64,000 bases of DNA from Pseudomonadota bacterium (GTDB lineage: Bacteria > Pseudomonadota > Alphaproteobacteria > Azospirillales > Azospirillaceae). The DNA lies in the NCBI GenBank assembly GCA_023423695.1, contig JAFAFA010000126.1, positions 171,520 through 235,519 on the forward strand, read 5' to 3'. Both the position numbers and the translations under genes were made by a program. Under the pieces are notes generated by a model, which saw nothing but the letters and a program-made list of their open reading frames with translations, was not told the DNA's origin and made no database searches. This document shows, in pieces, positions 17,446 to 26,057 of the stretch. Every line of letters starts with the position of its first letter. The stretch's first letter is position 1.

Positions 17446-18042
17446 TCAGGCGCGCGGGGCGTGCTTGTTCAGGATGCGCTGCAGGGTGCGGCGGTGCATC
17501 TTCAGGCGGCGCGCGGTCTCCGAGACGTTGCGGTCGCACTGTTCGAAGACGCGCTGGATATGCTCCCACCGCACGCGGTCGGCCGACATCGGGTTTTCCG
17601 GCGGCTGGGGCAGCGGGCGGCCGTCGGCCAGCAGCGCCGACTCGACGGCATCGGCGTCGGCGGGCTTGGGCAGATAGTCCACCGCGCCGGCCTTCACCGC
17701 CGCGACGGCGGTGGCGATGTTGCCATAGCCGGTCAGCATGACGACACGGGCGTCGGGGCGGGCGTCGCGCAGGGCGGACACCACGTCCAGCCCGTTGCCG
17801 TCGGCCAGCCGCAGGTCGACCACCGCGAAGGCGGGTGCGGATTCCTGCGCCACTTCGATGCCGAGCTGGACGCAATCGACCGCGACGACGTTGAAGCCGC
17901 GCTTTTCCATGGCGCGGGCCAGCCGCGTGCGGAAGGGGGCGTCGTCGTCGACGATCAGGAGGCTGCGGGTGACGTCGCCAGTGAAGGTCAGCTTGACGGC
18001 ATCGCCCGACAGCAGGTCATCGGTTGTTTTGAGGGTGTCCAC
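17446..18042 (-). CDS. regA: RegA/ActR/PrrA response regulator
   Basis: 198 aa. The receiver domain is at about 25-140, with the acidic triad VDDD (32-34), phospho-acceptor Asp76 (VVDLRLADGNGL), MLTGYGN and LPKPAD. A proline linker (LPQPPEN) follows, then a Fis-type HTH at the C-terminus (ETARRLKMHRRTLQRIL), as in all RegA-class proteins. It is the partner of the RegB kinase encoded 9 nt upstream. Known family members control photosynthesis, CO2 and N2 fixation, hydrogenase and respiration genes according to redox state. The hup/hyp and nnrS loci in this window are possible targets, by inference. Confidence 0.95.
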   Translation of the reverse strand: MDTLKTTDDLLSGDAVKLTFTGDVTRSLLIVDDDAPFRTRLARAMEKRGFNVVAVDCVQLGIEVAQESAPAFAVVDLRLADGNGLDVVSALRDARPDARVVMLTGYGNIATAVAAVKAGAVDYLPKPADADAVESALLADGRPLPQPPENPMSADRVRWEHIQRVFEQCDRNVSETARRLKMHRRTLQRILNKHAPRA

Positions 18043-18051
18043 CGTAAAACC

Positions 18052-19443
18052 TCACTTCTTGGCGTTGATGGTCTTCCAGCGCACGGAAATCCGCGCACCG
18101 CTGCCGCCCTGATTGGAGTGCCCGCCGGCGGTCTGATCGGCGGGCGGAGTGCCGGCCGGCGGATTGTTCGCGTAGCGCACCGTCGCGCCGGTCTTCTCCA
18201 GCAGCGTCTGCGCGATGAAGATGCCCAGGCCCATATGGCCGCCGCCCGTCTGCCCCTTGGGGCCGGAGCGCTCGCCGCGCACGGACAGGTACGGCTCGCC
18301 GATGCGGCCCAGCAGGTGGGGCGGGAAGCCCGGACCGTCGTCCATCACCGTGATGGTGACGCCGCGGCCATCCCAGGCGGCGGCGACCGTCACCTTGTGG
18401 CGGGCGAACTGGTGGGCGTTTTGGATGAAGTTGCCGATGCCGTGGATGATCTCCGGGCTGCGGCGCAGGAAGGGTTCCTCCGCCCCGCCGACCGGGTGCG
18501 GTTCCACGACGAAGTCGATGTGGCCGAGACGGTGCGGGGCGGCGGCGGCTTCGATCAACGTGGTCAGCGGCAGCCGTTCGAACGGGTCGCCGCCATCGGC
18601 CTCCGGCTTGCGCGCCAGATCGGCCAGGATCTCGCGGCAGCGCATCACCTGGCTCTGCAGAAGCTCGACGTCCTCGCCATAGGGACTGTCGGGCGGCAGG
18701 TCGCGCGCCAGCTCCTTCGCCACCACGGCGATGGTGCCGAGCGGCGAACCCAGCTCGTGCGCGGCGGCGGCGGCGAGCGCGCCCAGCGCGCCCAGCCGCT
18801 GTTCGCGGGCGAGCGCCACCTGCGAGGCGGCGAGCGCATCGGCGAAGCGCCGCGCCTCGGCGGCGACGCGGAAGACATAGCCGGCGATGAAGACCGACGA
18901 CACCGACAGCGACAGCCACACGCCGAAGGAATAGAGCGGCGCCATGAAGCGCACCGGCTCCTCCCACGGCAGCGGAAAGTGCCAGAGGGCGAGCGCAGTC
19001 AGGCAGATCAGGTTCAGCCCGGTCAGCAGCACCGTGCTGTAGCGCGACAGGATGGCGGCACCCACCGTCATCGGCGCCAGCAGCAGGATGGCGAAGGGGT
19101 TGCTCAACCCGCCGGTCAGATAGAGCAGCAGCGTCAGCTGCAGCATGTCGTAGCTGAGATACAGCGCCGCGTCGCGGTCGGCCAGCCGCAGCCGGCCGCC
19201 CTGCTGGGCCATCGCCACCGCGTTCAGCAGGGCCGACGCGCTGATGGCGGCCAGGACCGGCCCCAGCGGCAGCGGAAAGCCCAGGCCCAGACTGACGAAG
19301 CCGACCGCCGCCAGTTGTCCGATCACCGCGACCCAGCGGATCAGGATCAGCGTGCGCAACGTGATGCGGCCGTCGGGCTGCGCCCATTGCGGCGGTGTGG
19401 CGGCCTGAACCGGGGTGGGCAATACGCTGGCGAGCGTCACCAT
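18052..19443 (-). CDS. regB: RegB/ActS/PrrB redox sensor histidine kinase
   Basis: 463 aa from ATG 19441-19443 (GGGG 9 nt upstream); an ATG three codons earlier is equally possible. Six membrane helices occupy about 30-190 and include the quinone-binding motif GGLSNPF (111-117). The H-box is AAAAHELGSPLG (His229). The conserved redox Cys is Cys269 in MRCREILADL, and ATP-lid motifs MDDGPGFPP and GGHMGLGIFIAQTLL follow. It senses the quinone pool or thiol state and phosphorylates RegA. Here kinase and regulator share one operon in the order B-A, unlike the divergent arrangement known from Rhodobacter. It is divergent from an ABC exporter gene 63 nt away. Confidence 0.95.
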   Translation of the reverse strand: MVTLASVLPTPVQAATPPQWAQPDGRITLRTLILIRWVAVIGQLAAVGFVSLGLGFPLPLGPVLAAISASALLNAVAMAQQGGRLRLADRDAALYLSYDMLQLTLLLYLTGGLSNPFAILLLAPMTVGAAILSRYSTVLLTGLNLICLTALALWHFPLPWEEPVRFMAPLYSFGVWLSLSVSSVFIAGYVFRVAAEARRFADALAASQVALAREQRLGALGALAAAAAHELGSPLGTIAVVAKELARDLPPDSPYGEDVELLQSQVMRCREILADLARKPEADGGDPFERLPLTTLIEAAAAPHRLGHIDFVVEPHPVGGAEEPFLRRSPEIIHGIGNFIQNAHQFARHKVTVAAAWDGRGVTITVMDDGPGFPPHLLGRIGEPYLSVRGERSGPKGQTGGGHMGLGIFIAQTLLEKTGATVRYANNPPAGTPPADQTAGGHSNQGGSGARISVRWKTINAKK

Positions 19444-19506
19444 GATCCACATCCCCGGGCCGCATGCCCCTGGCGGTTGCGGCTCCCGCCGCCATATTCT
19501 GTGCCC

Positions 19507-20313
19507 ATGACCGAGCGAACCATTCCACAGCATCCGCCCGCCATCCGGGTGGTCGGGCTGACCAAGCGCTTCCCCACGCCCGGCGGCGGGGAGGTGACGG
19601 CCGTCGACGCCATCGACTTCACCGTTCCGCGCGGCAGCGTGACCGGCCTTCTGGGCGGCAACGGTGCGGGCAAGACGACGACCATCTCGATGCTGCTGGG
19701 GCTTCTGCTGCCGACGGCCGGGACGGTGGAGATCCTGGGCGTCGACATGGCGCGCCATCGGCATGCCGTGCTTCCGCGCATGAACTTCTCCTCTCCCTAC
19801 GTCGAACTGCCCCATCGGCTGACGGTGCGGGAGAACCTTACCGTCTATGCCCACCTCTACGGTTTGACATGCGTCAAAAAGCGCGTCCGAGAATTGTCCG
19901 AGCATCTTGACCTCACGCGTTTTCTCGATCGCCCGTCCGGTGGGCTGTCGGCGGGGCAGAAAACCCGCGTGGCGCTGGCGAAAGCTCTGCTGAACGACCC
20001 GGAGCTTCTGCTGCTGGACGAGCCGACGGCCTCGCTCGACCCCGACACCGCCGATTGGATCCGCACCTATCTTGAGCGGTACCGCGCCCGCACCGGCGCC
20101 ACCATCCTGCTCGCCTCCCACAACATGCTGGAGGTGGAACGCTTATGCGACAGCGTGCTGATGATGCGGCAGGGGCGGATCGTCGACCGCGGCGCGCCGT
20201 CCGCCCTGGTCGCCCGCTATGGCCGCCAGACGCTGGAGGAGGTGTTCCTGGACATCGCCCGCGCATCCGACGGTACGCTCCTGGCCGGGGAGACCGCCGA
20301 TGCCGCCGAATGA
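19507..20313 (+). CDS. ABC-2 type exporter ATP-binding protein
   Basis: 268 aa. Start ATG 19507 is placed where homology begins (MTERTIPQHPPAIRVVGLTKRFP); the open frame extending far upstream is antisense to regBA and not coding. Walker A is LLGGNGAGKTTT, Q-loop region NFSSPYVELP, signature GLSAGQKTRVALAKAL (SAGQ rather than SGGQ), Walker B LLLLDEPTASLDP, and switch His in LLASHNMLE. All catalytic residues are present. It overlaps its permease gene by 14 nt. The class includes NodI/DrrA-like exporters. Substrate unknown. Confidence 0.93.
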   Translation: MTERTIPQHPPAIRVVGLTKRFPTPGGGEVTAVDAIDFTVPRGSVTGLLGGNGAGKTTTISMLLGLLLPTAGTVEILGVDMARHRHAVLPRMNFSSPYVELPHRLTVRENLTVYAHLYGLTCVKKRVRELSEHLDLTRFLDRPSGGLSAGQKTRVALAKALLNDPELLLLDEPTASLDPDTADWIRTYLERYRARTGATILLASHNMLEVERLCDSVLMMRQGRIVDRGAPSALVARYGRQTLEEVFLDIARASDGTLLAGETADAAE

Positions 20314-21151
20314 CGCGACCGCTGCCCACCCGATCCCGCGGGCCGACTTCTCGCTACGCCGGGTCGGCGCCATGGTGCTGCGCTATTGGTATCTGCTGCG
20401 CGGGTCGTGGCCGCGCATCCTGGAGCTGGCCTACTGGCCGACCATGCAGATGATCCTGTGGGGCTACATCAACCAGTTCATGGCCTCGACCAGCGGCGGC
20501 GGCAGCGGCTGGGTGGCGCAGGGAGCCGGCGTGCTGGTCAGCGCCGTGCTGCTGTGGGACGTGCTGTTCCGCGGCCAGCTCGGCGTGTCCATCTCCTTTT
20601 TGGAAGAGATGTGGTCGCGCAACCTGGGCCATCTGTTCGTCAGCCCTTTGCGCCCCGGCGAATGGGTGACGGCGCTGATGACCATGAGCCTGCTGCGCAC
20701 CCTGATCGGCGTTCTGCCGGCGGCGGCGCTGGCGATCCCCTTCTTCGGCTATTCGGTCTTCGCGCTCGGCCTGCCGCTGGCCGCCTTCTTCGCCAACCTG
20801 ATCGTGCTGGGCTGGTCGCTGGGACTGCTGATCGTGGCGCTGATCCTACGCTACGGCATGGGGGCGGAGGGGCTGGCCTGGATCGTTGTCTTCATGCTGG
20901 CCCCGGTCAGCGCGGTTTACTATCCGGTTTCGGTCCTGCCGTCATGGCTGCAGCCGGTGTCGCTCGCCCTGCCCTCCGCCCATGTGTTCGAGGGCATGCG
21001 GGCGCTTGTGTTCGAGGGCGTCCTGCGCTGGGACCATCTGGCCTGGGCGGTCGGGCTGAACGCGCTCTACATGGCGGCCGGCGTGGGGGTGTTCCTGTAC
21101 GCCTTCCGGCAGGCGCGGGTGCGCGGAGCGTTGCTGCAAACCGGCGAATGA
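20300..21151 (+). CDS. ABC-2 type transporter permease
   Basis: 283 aa from ATG 20300, inside the last codons of the ATPase gene, so translation is coupled. Six membrane helices are visible, with the ABC-2 pattern FLEEMWSRNLGHLFVSPLRPGEWVTALM between helices 2 and 3 and PVSVLPSWLQPVSLALPSAHVFEGMRAL before the last helix. It forms the membrane part of the exporter with the preceding ATPase. The NodJ-like LPSAHVFEGMR segment hints at lipid-linked or oligosaccharide cargo, but this is weak. tenA follows 48 nt later and may be co-transcribed. Confidence 0.92.
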   Translation: MPPNDATAAHPIPRADFSLRRVGAMVLRYWYLLRGSWPRILELAYWPTMQMILWGYINQFMASTSGGGSGWVAQGAGVLVSAVLLWDVLFRGQLGVSISFLEEMWSRNLGHLFVSPLRPGEWVTALMTMSLLRTLIGVLPAAALAIPFFGYSVFALGLPLAAFFANLIVLGWSLGLLIVALILRYGMGAEGLAWIVVFMLAPVSAVYYPVSVLPSWLQPVSLALPSAHVFEGMRALVFEGVLRWDHLAWAVGLNALYMAAGVGVFLYAFRQARVRGALLQTGE

Positions 21152-21199
21152 TCGGTAGAGTATGTGCGGATACCGTCAGCTTCACCGGAGACCGCCGCC

Positions 21200-21886
21200 A
21201 TGACTGGCTCTGCCCCCCGCCCCGACCTGTTCGACCGCCTCGTCGTCGAGGCCCGGCCGGACTGGTCGGCCTATGTCGACCACGCCTTCGTGCGCGGGAT
21301 GGGCGACGGCACGCTGCCGCAGGCGTGTTTCCGGCATTATCTGGTGCAGGATTACCTGTTCCTGATCCATTTCGCCCGCGCCTATGCACTGGCCATCTAC
21401 AAGGGCCGCGACCTGCGCGAGATGCGGGCATCGCTGAACGGGCTGAAGGCGATCCTCGACGTGGAGATGGACCTGCATGTCAGCCTGTGCGCCGGCTGGG
21501 GTCTGTCGGCCGCCGAACTGGAACAGGCGGCGGAGGCCAAGGCGACGATGGCCTACACCCGCTATGTGCTGGAAACCGGCCTGCGCGGCGACCTGCTGGA
21601 CCTGCATGTGGCGCTCAGCCCCTGCGTCATCGGCTATGCCGAGATTGGCCGGCGGCTGGCCGCGCTGCCGGGTGCCATGGACGACGCAAACCCCTACCGC
21701 GCCTGGATCGCCGAGTATGCCGGCGAGGCCTATCAGGAGGTGGCGCGGGCGGCGCGGGAGAACCTCGACCGGTTGGCGGCCGACGGGATGACGGAGGCGC
21801 GCTTTCCGCGGCTGCTGACGGTGTTCCGGCAGGCCTGCCGGCTGGAGGCGGACTTCTGGGAAATGGGAATGACGCTGGCGGGGTGA
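21200..21886 (+). CDS. tenA: TenA family aminopyrimidine aminohydrolase
   Basis: 228 aa from ATG 21200 (GGAG 11 nt upstream). It is an all-helical haem-oxygenase-like fold. Visible signatures: FVRGMGDGTLPQACFRHYLVQDYLFL, the conserved Asp/Glu pairs, TMAYTRYVLETG, and the active-site Cys region VALSPCVIGYAEIG. TenA enzymes hydrolyse aminopyrimidine (or thiamine) for thiamine salvage in the cytoplasm. The C-terminal RLEADFWEMGM is the family end. No other thiamine gene and no TPP riboswitch are seen nearby, and its neighbour is an ABC-2 exporter, so its role here is not certain. Confidence 0.9.
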   Translation: MTGSAPRPDLFDRLVVEARPDWSAYVDHAFVRGMGDGTLPQACFRHYLVQDYLFLIHFARAYALAIYKGRDLREMRASLNGLKAILDVEMDLHVSLCAGWGLSAAELEQAAEAKATMAYTRYVLETGLRGDLLDLHVALSPCVIGYAEIGRRLAALPGAMDDANPYRAWIAEYAGEAYQEVARAARENLDRLAADGMTEARFPRLLTVFRQACRLEADFWEMGMTLAG

Positions 21887-21921
21887 GGGGGTGGTAACGG
21901 AGAAGCGTCGGCTTCGAATGT

Positions 21922-22086
21922 CCCCCACCCTGACCCTCCCCCGCTGGGCGGGGGAGGGGATTAAGTGCTTGCTCGGATGAGCAGCGGCAGTCCCTCCCCC
22001 GCCCAGCTCTCGCACAAAGCAGAGCTTTGTGCTGACGCGGCGGGCGGACCGTAGGTCCGCTGAGAGCGGGGGAGGTTAGGTGGGGG
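21922..22086. repeat. Dispersed palindromic repeat, long form, copy 2
   Basis: The outer arms are CCCCCACCCTGACCCTCCCC (from 21922) and a G-rich complement ending GGTTAGGTGGGGG (to 22086). Inner hairpins include CCCCCGC-TGG-GCGGGGG, CACAAAG-CAGAG-CTTTGTG, and CGGACC-GTA-GGTCCG. The core AGCGGCAGTCCCTC matches the copy at 9045-9170. It lies between convergent tenA and mntP and could act as a shared terminator. Confidence 0.75.
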
Positions 22087-22113
22087 TCCAACGCCGCAAG
22101 AATCGAGGTCCCT

Positions 22114-22692
22114 TCACCCCAGCGTATGCTCCAGCAAAATCTTCGCCCCCAGCCCGATCAGCACCACGCCGCCGGCCATCTCCGCCCAGCGGCCCAGATG
22201 CGCGCCGGCCGCGCGTCCGATCAGCACCCCGCCGAAAGCCACCGCGAAGGTCACGGCGCCGATCAGCGCCGATGTCGTCACCATGTCCACATCGACCAGA
22301 GCCAAGCCAGCACCCACGGCCGCGGCGTCGATGCTGGTGGCGACGGCGGTGGTCAGCAGGGCCAGCCATTCGGAGCGCGCGCTGCGCACCGGGCCGCAAT
22401 CCGCCTCGCCTTCATCCTCGCCGGCCATGATTGCGTTGCGCAGCATCGCGCCGCCGACGGCCAACAACAGGCCGAATGCGATCCAGTGATCGACCGATTC
22501 AACGAGGCTGGCAAAGGCGATGCCGACGCCCCAGCCGACCAGCGGCATCGCGAACTGGCAGGCGCCGAAAGCCGCACCCACGCGCACCGCCTCGGGCAGG
22601 CCGGCACGGCGCGAGCAGGCGCCGCGGCCAAGCGCGGCGGCAAAGGAATCCATGGACAGGCTGAAGGCGAGCGCGAGGGACGTGGCGATCAT
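22114..22692 (-). CDS. mntP: MntP family manganese efflux pump
   Basis: 192 aa from ATG 22690-22692, matching the usual length of about 190; the open frame to 22836 lacks family sequence. Six membrane helices in two repeated halves are seen, each with the metal motif: SLSMDSFAAALG (about 10-21) and ATSIDAAAVGAG (about 120-131). A hydrophilic loop EDEGEADCGPV lies between. The protein exports Mn2+ across the inner membrane. I looked for a Mn-sensing yybP-ykoY leader upstream and did not find a convincing one. Confidence 0.93.
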   Translation of the reverse strand: MIATSLALAFSLSMDSFAAALGRGACSRRAGLPEAVRVGAAFGACQFAMPLVGWGVGIAFASLVESVDHWIAFGLLLAVGGAMLRNAIMAGEDEGEADCGPVRSARSEWLALLTTAVATSIDAAAVGAGLALVDVDMVTTSALIGAVTFAVAFGGVLIGRAAGAHLGRWAEMAGGVVLIGLGAKILLEHTLG

Positions 22693-22927
22693 GGCTATTC
22701 CCGGGCCAGACAACGCAGTGGAACCGGACGGACTCCGGCTGGCCGCGGAGATGTCCGATCCACTGGTCTCGCCGGGTCGGCCCGCTGGCCGCCGTGCGCG
22801 CCATGGCGGTAACGGCCGGAGGCCGGAACCATCCAAGTCTGTTGACGCGAACCCCGCACGGTCCGAATGCCGGCGGGTGGCTACTCCCCAATGACGGCGG
22901 AAGTCCTACAGGGACTAGGGGCTTGGG

Positions 22928-24274
22928 TCAAGCGCCCGATTGCCGCAGGTGCGAATTGCGGCCGCGCAGGTAGGTGGCGGCCACCGAACGGTCGTCGCCC
23001 AGCGTCATCTGGATGAACAGCTCCTCCTCCAGGTCGCCGTCGACCGCCTTCATGCGATGTCGCATAGCCGGGGTGGCGGCGGGGTCGAGAACGACGAGGT
23101 CGGCCCAACGGCCGGGCTCCAGACTGCCGATCTCGTCGGCCATGCCCAACGCCTCGGCATTGCCGCGGGTCATCCAGTGCAGTGCTGCGAGCGCCGGCAG
23201 GTTCCGGCGCCGCAGCTGCAGCACCTTGTAGGCTTCCGCCGCCGTGCGCAGCATGGAGTAGCTGGTGCCGCCGCCGACATCGGTGGCGATGGCGGTGCGC
23301 ACCGGCCGCTCCGGCGTCGACAGGGCGTCGAGATCGAACAGGCCGCTGCCGATGAACAGGTTGCTGGTCGGGCAGAAGACGGCGACCGATCCGCTTTCCG
23401 ACAGCCGGGCCATCTCCGCTTCCGACAGATGGATGCAGTGACCGAATAGCGAGGTCGGACCCAGCAGCCCGAAGCGGTCGTAGACGTCGGTGTAGTCGCG
23501 GGCGCCGGGGAACAGGCGGCGCACCTCGGCGATCTCGTCGGTGTTCTCGGACAGGTGGGTCTGCATGTGGACGTCGGGATGCTCGCGCAGCAGCGCGCCT
23601 GCCGCCTCCAGCTGCGCCTCGGTCGAGGTGATGGCGAAGCGCGGGGTGACGGCATAGCGCTGCCGACCCTTGCCGTGCCAGCGGCCGATCAGGTCCTTGC
23701 CGTCTCGGTAGCTGCTCTCCGCCGTGTCGGTCAGGGCGGGCGGGGCATGGCGGTCCATCATCACCTTGCCGGCGATCAGCCCGGCGCCGCGCGCCTCGGC
23801 CTCCGCGAAGAGGGCGTCGACCGACTGCGGGTGGACGGAGCCATAGACCACCGCCGTGGTCGTGCCATTGCGCAGAAGCTCGTCCATGAAGAACGCGGCG
23901 TTGGCGGCGGCATGGGCCGGGTCGGCGAAGCGCTGCTCCTCGATGAAGGTGTATTTCTCCAGCCAGTCGAGCAACTGCGCGCCGTAGGAGGCGATGACCT
24001 GGGTCTGCGGGAAATGGATATGGGTGTCGATGAAGCCCGGCAGCACCAGCTTGCCGCTGTGGTCGTCGACCGCCACCCCCTCCGGCACCCGACTGCGCAG
24101 ATCGGCCCAATCCCCGACCTCGAGAATCCGCCCGTCGGCCGCGACGAGCAGCATCCCGTCCTCATGATAGCGCACGGCATCGAAATCCCCCGGCCCGGCG
24201 GGCGCGCGGTGGAAGCTGAGCAGGCGCCCACGGATGGCGGCAGAAACAGGGACGGCGATGGTCTGGTCGGGCAT
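22928..24274 (-). CDS. guaD: Guanine deaminase
   Basis: 448 aa, usual length. It deaminates guanine to xanthine with one Zn2+ in an amidohydrolase TIM barrel. Metal and catalytic residues are visible: LPGFIDTHIHFPQ (His pair), MQTHLSENTDEI (His plus catalytic Glu), SLFGHCIHLS (His) and AIATDVGGGTSYSM (Asp). The guanine-specific PQTQVIASYG and SSYRDGKDLIGRWHGKGRQRYAVTPRF are also present. The downstream segment ASLEPGRWADLVVLD is the normal amidohydrolase end. It is followed on the same strand, after puuD, by no other purine gene; with PuuD (35 nt upstream) it forms a purine-breakdown pair. Confidence 0.95.
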   Translation of the reverse strand: MPDQTIAVPVSAAIRGRLLSFHRAPAGPGDFDAVRYHEDGMLLVAADGRILEVGDWADLRSRVPEGVAVDDHSGKLVLPGFIDTHIHFPQTQVIASYGAQLLDWLEKYTFIEEQRFADPAHAAANAAFFMDELLRNGTTTAVVYGSVHPQSVDALFAEAEARGAGLIAGKVMMDRHAPPALTDTAESSYRDGKDLIGRWHGKGRQRYAVTPRFAITSTEAQLEAAGALLREHPDVHMQTHLSENTDEIAEVRRLFPGARDYTDVYDRFGLLGPTSLFGHCIHLSEAEMARLSESGSVAVFCPTSNLFIGSGLFDLDALSTPERPVRTAIATDVGGGTSYSMLRTAAEAYKVLQLRRRNLPALAALHWMTRGNAEALGMADEIGSLEPGRWADLVVLDPAATPAMRHRMKAVDGDLEEELFIQMTLGDDRSVAATYLRGRNSHLRQSGA

Positions 24275-24309
24275 GGGGTTCCGGTTCGATGGAGTACTGC
24301 GAAGGAGGG

Positions 24310-25497
24310 TTACTTAATGTCCCCCGACCACGCCGCCAACACCGCGCGTTCCTGTGGCGTGATTCCGGTGATGTTGGCGGGGGGCATGGCGCTGCTGAAG
24401 CCGGCCTGCAGGCGGATCTGCTCGGCATGGCGGCGGATGCCGTCGCCCTCCAGAACGACGCCACGCGGCGGGGTGGCGATGCCATCCCAAACCGGTTGGG
24501 CGGCGTGACACATGCTGCAGCGGGTGGCGACGATCTCCTCCACCTGGGCATAGCCGACCTTCACCGGCGCGGCCGCGGCCGTGTCGCCGCCGACGGGTCC
24601 CATGGTGCTGAGCCAGACGCAGGCCACCATGCCGGCGGCGGCGACACCCCAGGTCCACCAGGGAGTCGGCTTGCCGGCATGGCGGCTGTTGAAGAAATGG
24701 CGGATCGCCGTGCCGACCACCAGAACCAGCGCCACCATCACCCAGTTGTAGCGGGTGGAGCTGACCAGCGGGTAATGGTTGGACAGCATCAGGAAGACGA
24801 CCGGCAGGGTCAGGTAGTTGTTGTGCAGCGACCGCTGCTTGGCCTGCTTGCCCAGCGACGGGTCCGGCGTCTCGCCGCGCAGCATGGCGGCCACGGTCTT
24901 GCGCTGGTTCGGGATGATCAGCATGAAGACGTTGCAGGCCATCATGGTCGCCATCAGCGCGCCGACCTGCAGCATGGCGCCGCGCCCGCTGAAGATCTTC
25001 GTCAGGCCCCAGGCGGTCGCCACCAGCAGAACGAAGCCGGCGATGGCGAGCGCCCCGTCGTTGCGGCCCAGCGGCGACTTGCACATCAGGTCATAGGCGA
25101 CCCAGCCCGCCACCAGCACCGCGACGCTGATCGCCACCGCCTGCCAGTGGCCCAGCACCACAACGTCCTGGTCGATCAGGAACAGGTCGGCGCCGCGATA
25201 GTACAGCACGCACATCAGGAAGAAGCCGCTGAGCCACGTCGCGTAGGATTCCCACTTGAACCAGATCAGCTCCTCCGGCAGCTGCGGCGGGGCGACCATG
25301 TATTTGGTCATGTGGTAGAAGCCGCCGCCATGGATCTGCCACGCGTCGCCCGCCGTCCCGGCCGGCGCCCCGGCTCGGCGGCGCAGCGAGGCGTCGAGAT
25401 GGATGAAGTAGAAGGACGATCCGATCCAGGCGATGGCGGTGATGACGTGCAGCCACCGCGCCAGGGCGTTGATCCACTCCCACAGGATAGGCTCCAT
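24310..25497 (-). CDS. puuD: Membrane urate hydroxylase with cytochrome c domain
   Basis: 395 aa from MEPILWEWIN (ATG 25495-25497, AAGGAG upstream). Eight or so membrane helices form the DUF989/urate oxidase N domain (HVITAIAWIGSSFYFIHLDA, GGGFYHMTKY, WFKWESYATWLSG). A C-terminal cytochrome c domain follows, with the haem motif CSMCH near residue 330 and an AMPPANITG methionine ligand. PuuD oxidises urate to 5-hydroxyisourate, passing electrons to the respiratory chain instead of making H2O2. It directly precedes guaD. Later ureide genes are not in the window; the NCS2 permease at 37.4 kb may supply purines. Confidence 0.93.
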   Translation of the reverse strand: MEPILWEWINALARWLHVITAIAWIGSSFYFIHLDASLRRRAGAPAGTAGDAWQIHGGGFYHMTKYMVAPPQLPEELIWFKWESYATWLSGFFLMCVLYYRGADLFLIDQDVVVLGHWQAVAISVAVLVAGWVAYDLMCKSPLGRNDGALAIAGFVLLVATAWGLTKIFSGRGAMLQVGALMATMMACNVFMLIIPNQRKTVAAMLRGETPDPSLGKQAKQRSLHNNYLTLPVVFLMLSNHYPLVSSTRYNWVMVALVLVVGTAIRHFFNSRHAGKPTPWWTWGVAAAGMVACVWLSTMGPVGGDTAAAAPVKVGYAQVEEIVATRCSMCHAAQPVWDGIATPPRGVVLEGDGIRRHAEQIRLQAGFSSAMPPANITGITPQERAVLAAWSGDIK

Positions 25498-25656
25498 CAC
25501 GCGCACGCTCCTTCCGCCCAAAGTCCGGGCCGCTCAAAGTCCGGGACCGGACTCTCCGGCGTGGAGTCTACGGCGAGTGTGCGGCTGCGGAAAACCGCGC
25601 TCCTGTCCCAACAGCTTCAAAAAATGGCGAAAGATGAAGGACCAGCGCTCGGAACG

Positions 25657-25905
25657 TCACCCCGCCAGTTCCGCCGGTACCGGAAGGTCCTGTCCCTCTT
25701 CGCGGTGGAGCATCCAGACCAGCCAGCGTTCGGTATGGATCAGGAGGCGCCGGGTCTCGATGCTGTTGCAGCTGCGGCTGTGTTCACGCAGCAGACGAAT
25801 GGCGCGGTGGATGGCGGATTGTGGATTGGCGGCGCGTTCCGGCACGGCGGATGTCCTGATGGGCAGTGGAGTCCGCCGACACATAGCGGACCGGTCCGCA
25901 ACCAA
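25657..25905 (-). CDS. Small hypothetical protein
   Basis: 82 aa, not recognised; a second start at Met8 is possible. The C-terminal half looks like a real helix pair (AIHRAIRLLREHSRSC, ETRRLLIHTERWLVWMLHREEG) and codon third positions are mostly G/C as in neighbouring genes. No clear ribosome site is seen. It lies alone between puuD and the binding-protein gene. It may be a small conserved helical protein or a chance frame. Confidence 0.4.
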   Translation of the reverse strand: MVADRSAMCRRTPLPIRTSAVPERAANPQSAIHRAIRLLREHSRSCNSIETRRLLIHTERWLVWMLHREEGQDLPVPAELAG

Positions 25906-26046
25906 AGCGTGATCTTTCTTGGCCGCGAGCCGGTTCCAGCGGCACCGGCCGGTTTCGGAATTGCGCGGGGCCGAAACAATGGCGCGAGTGGAAGTGGCAG
26001 AAATTTCAAAAGCATGGTGGCAGTCGAGCTTCCGCCCGCGGCAAGT

Positions 26047-26057
26047 GTGACTGTCAC
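26047..26057. promoter_or_regulatory. Inverted repeat upstream of the binding-protein/kinase genes
   Basis: GTGAC-T-GTCAC, a perfect 5-1-5 dyad about 135 nt before the start of the PhnD-like gene. It is followed by an AT-rich stretch (26091-26116) that includes TTATAT, a possible -10. The CTGTCAC half resembles one PhoB repeat, but the second repeat is poor. Confidence 0.3.

Noticed and set aside
21152..21199. Thiamine pyrophosphate riboswitch upstream of tenA
   Set aside because: The gap is only 48 nt and has no CUGAGA or thi-box elements.
22693..22860. Mn-sensing yybP-ykoY riboswitch upstream of mntP
   Set aside because: A GGGCCGACC-like piece is present, but the conserved GGGGAGUAG start and paired helices could not be found on the minus strand.
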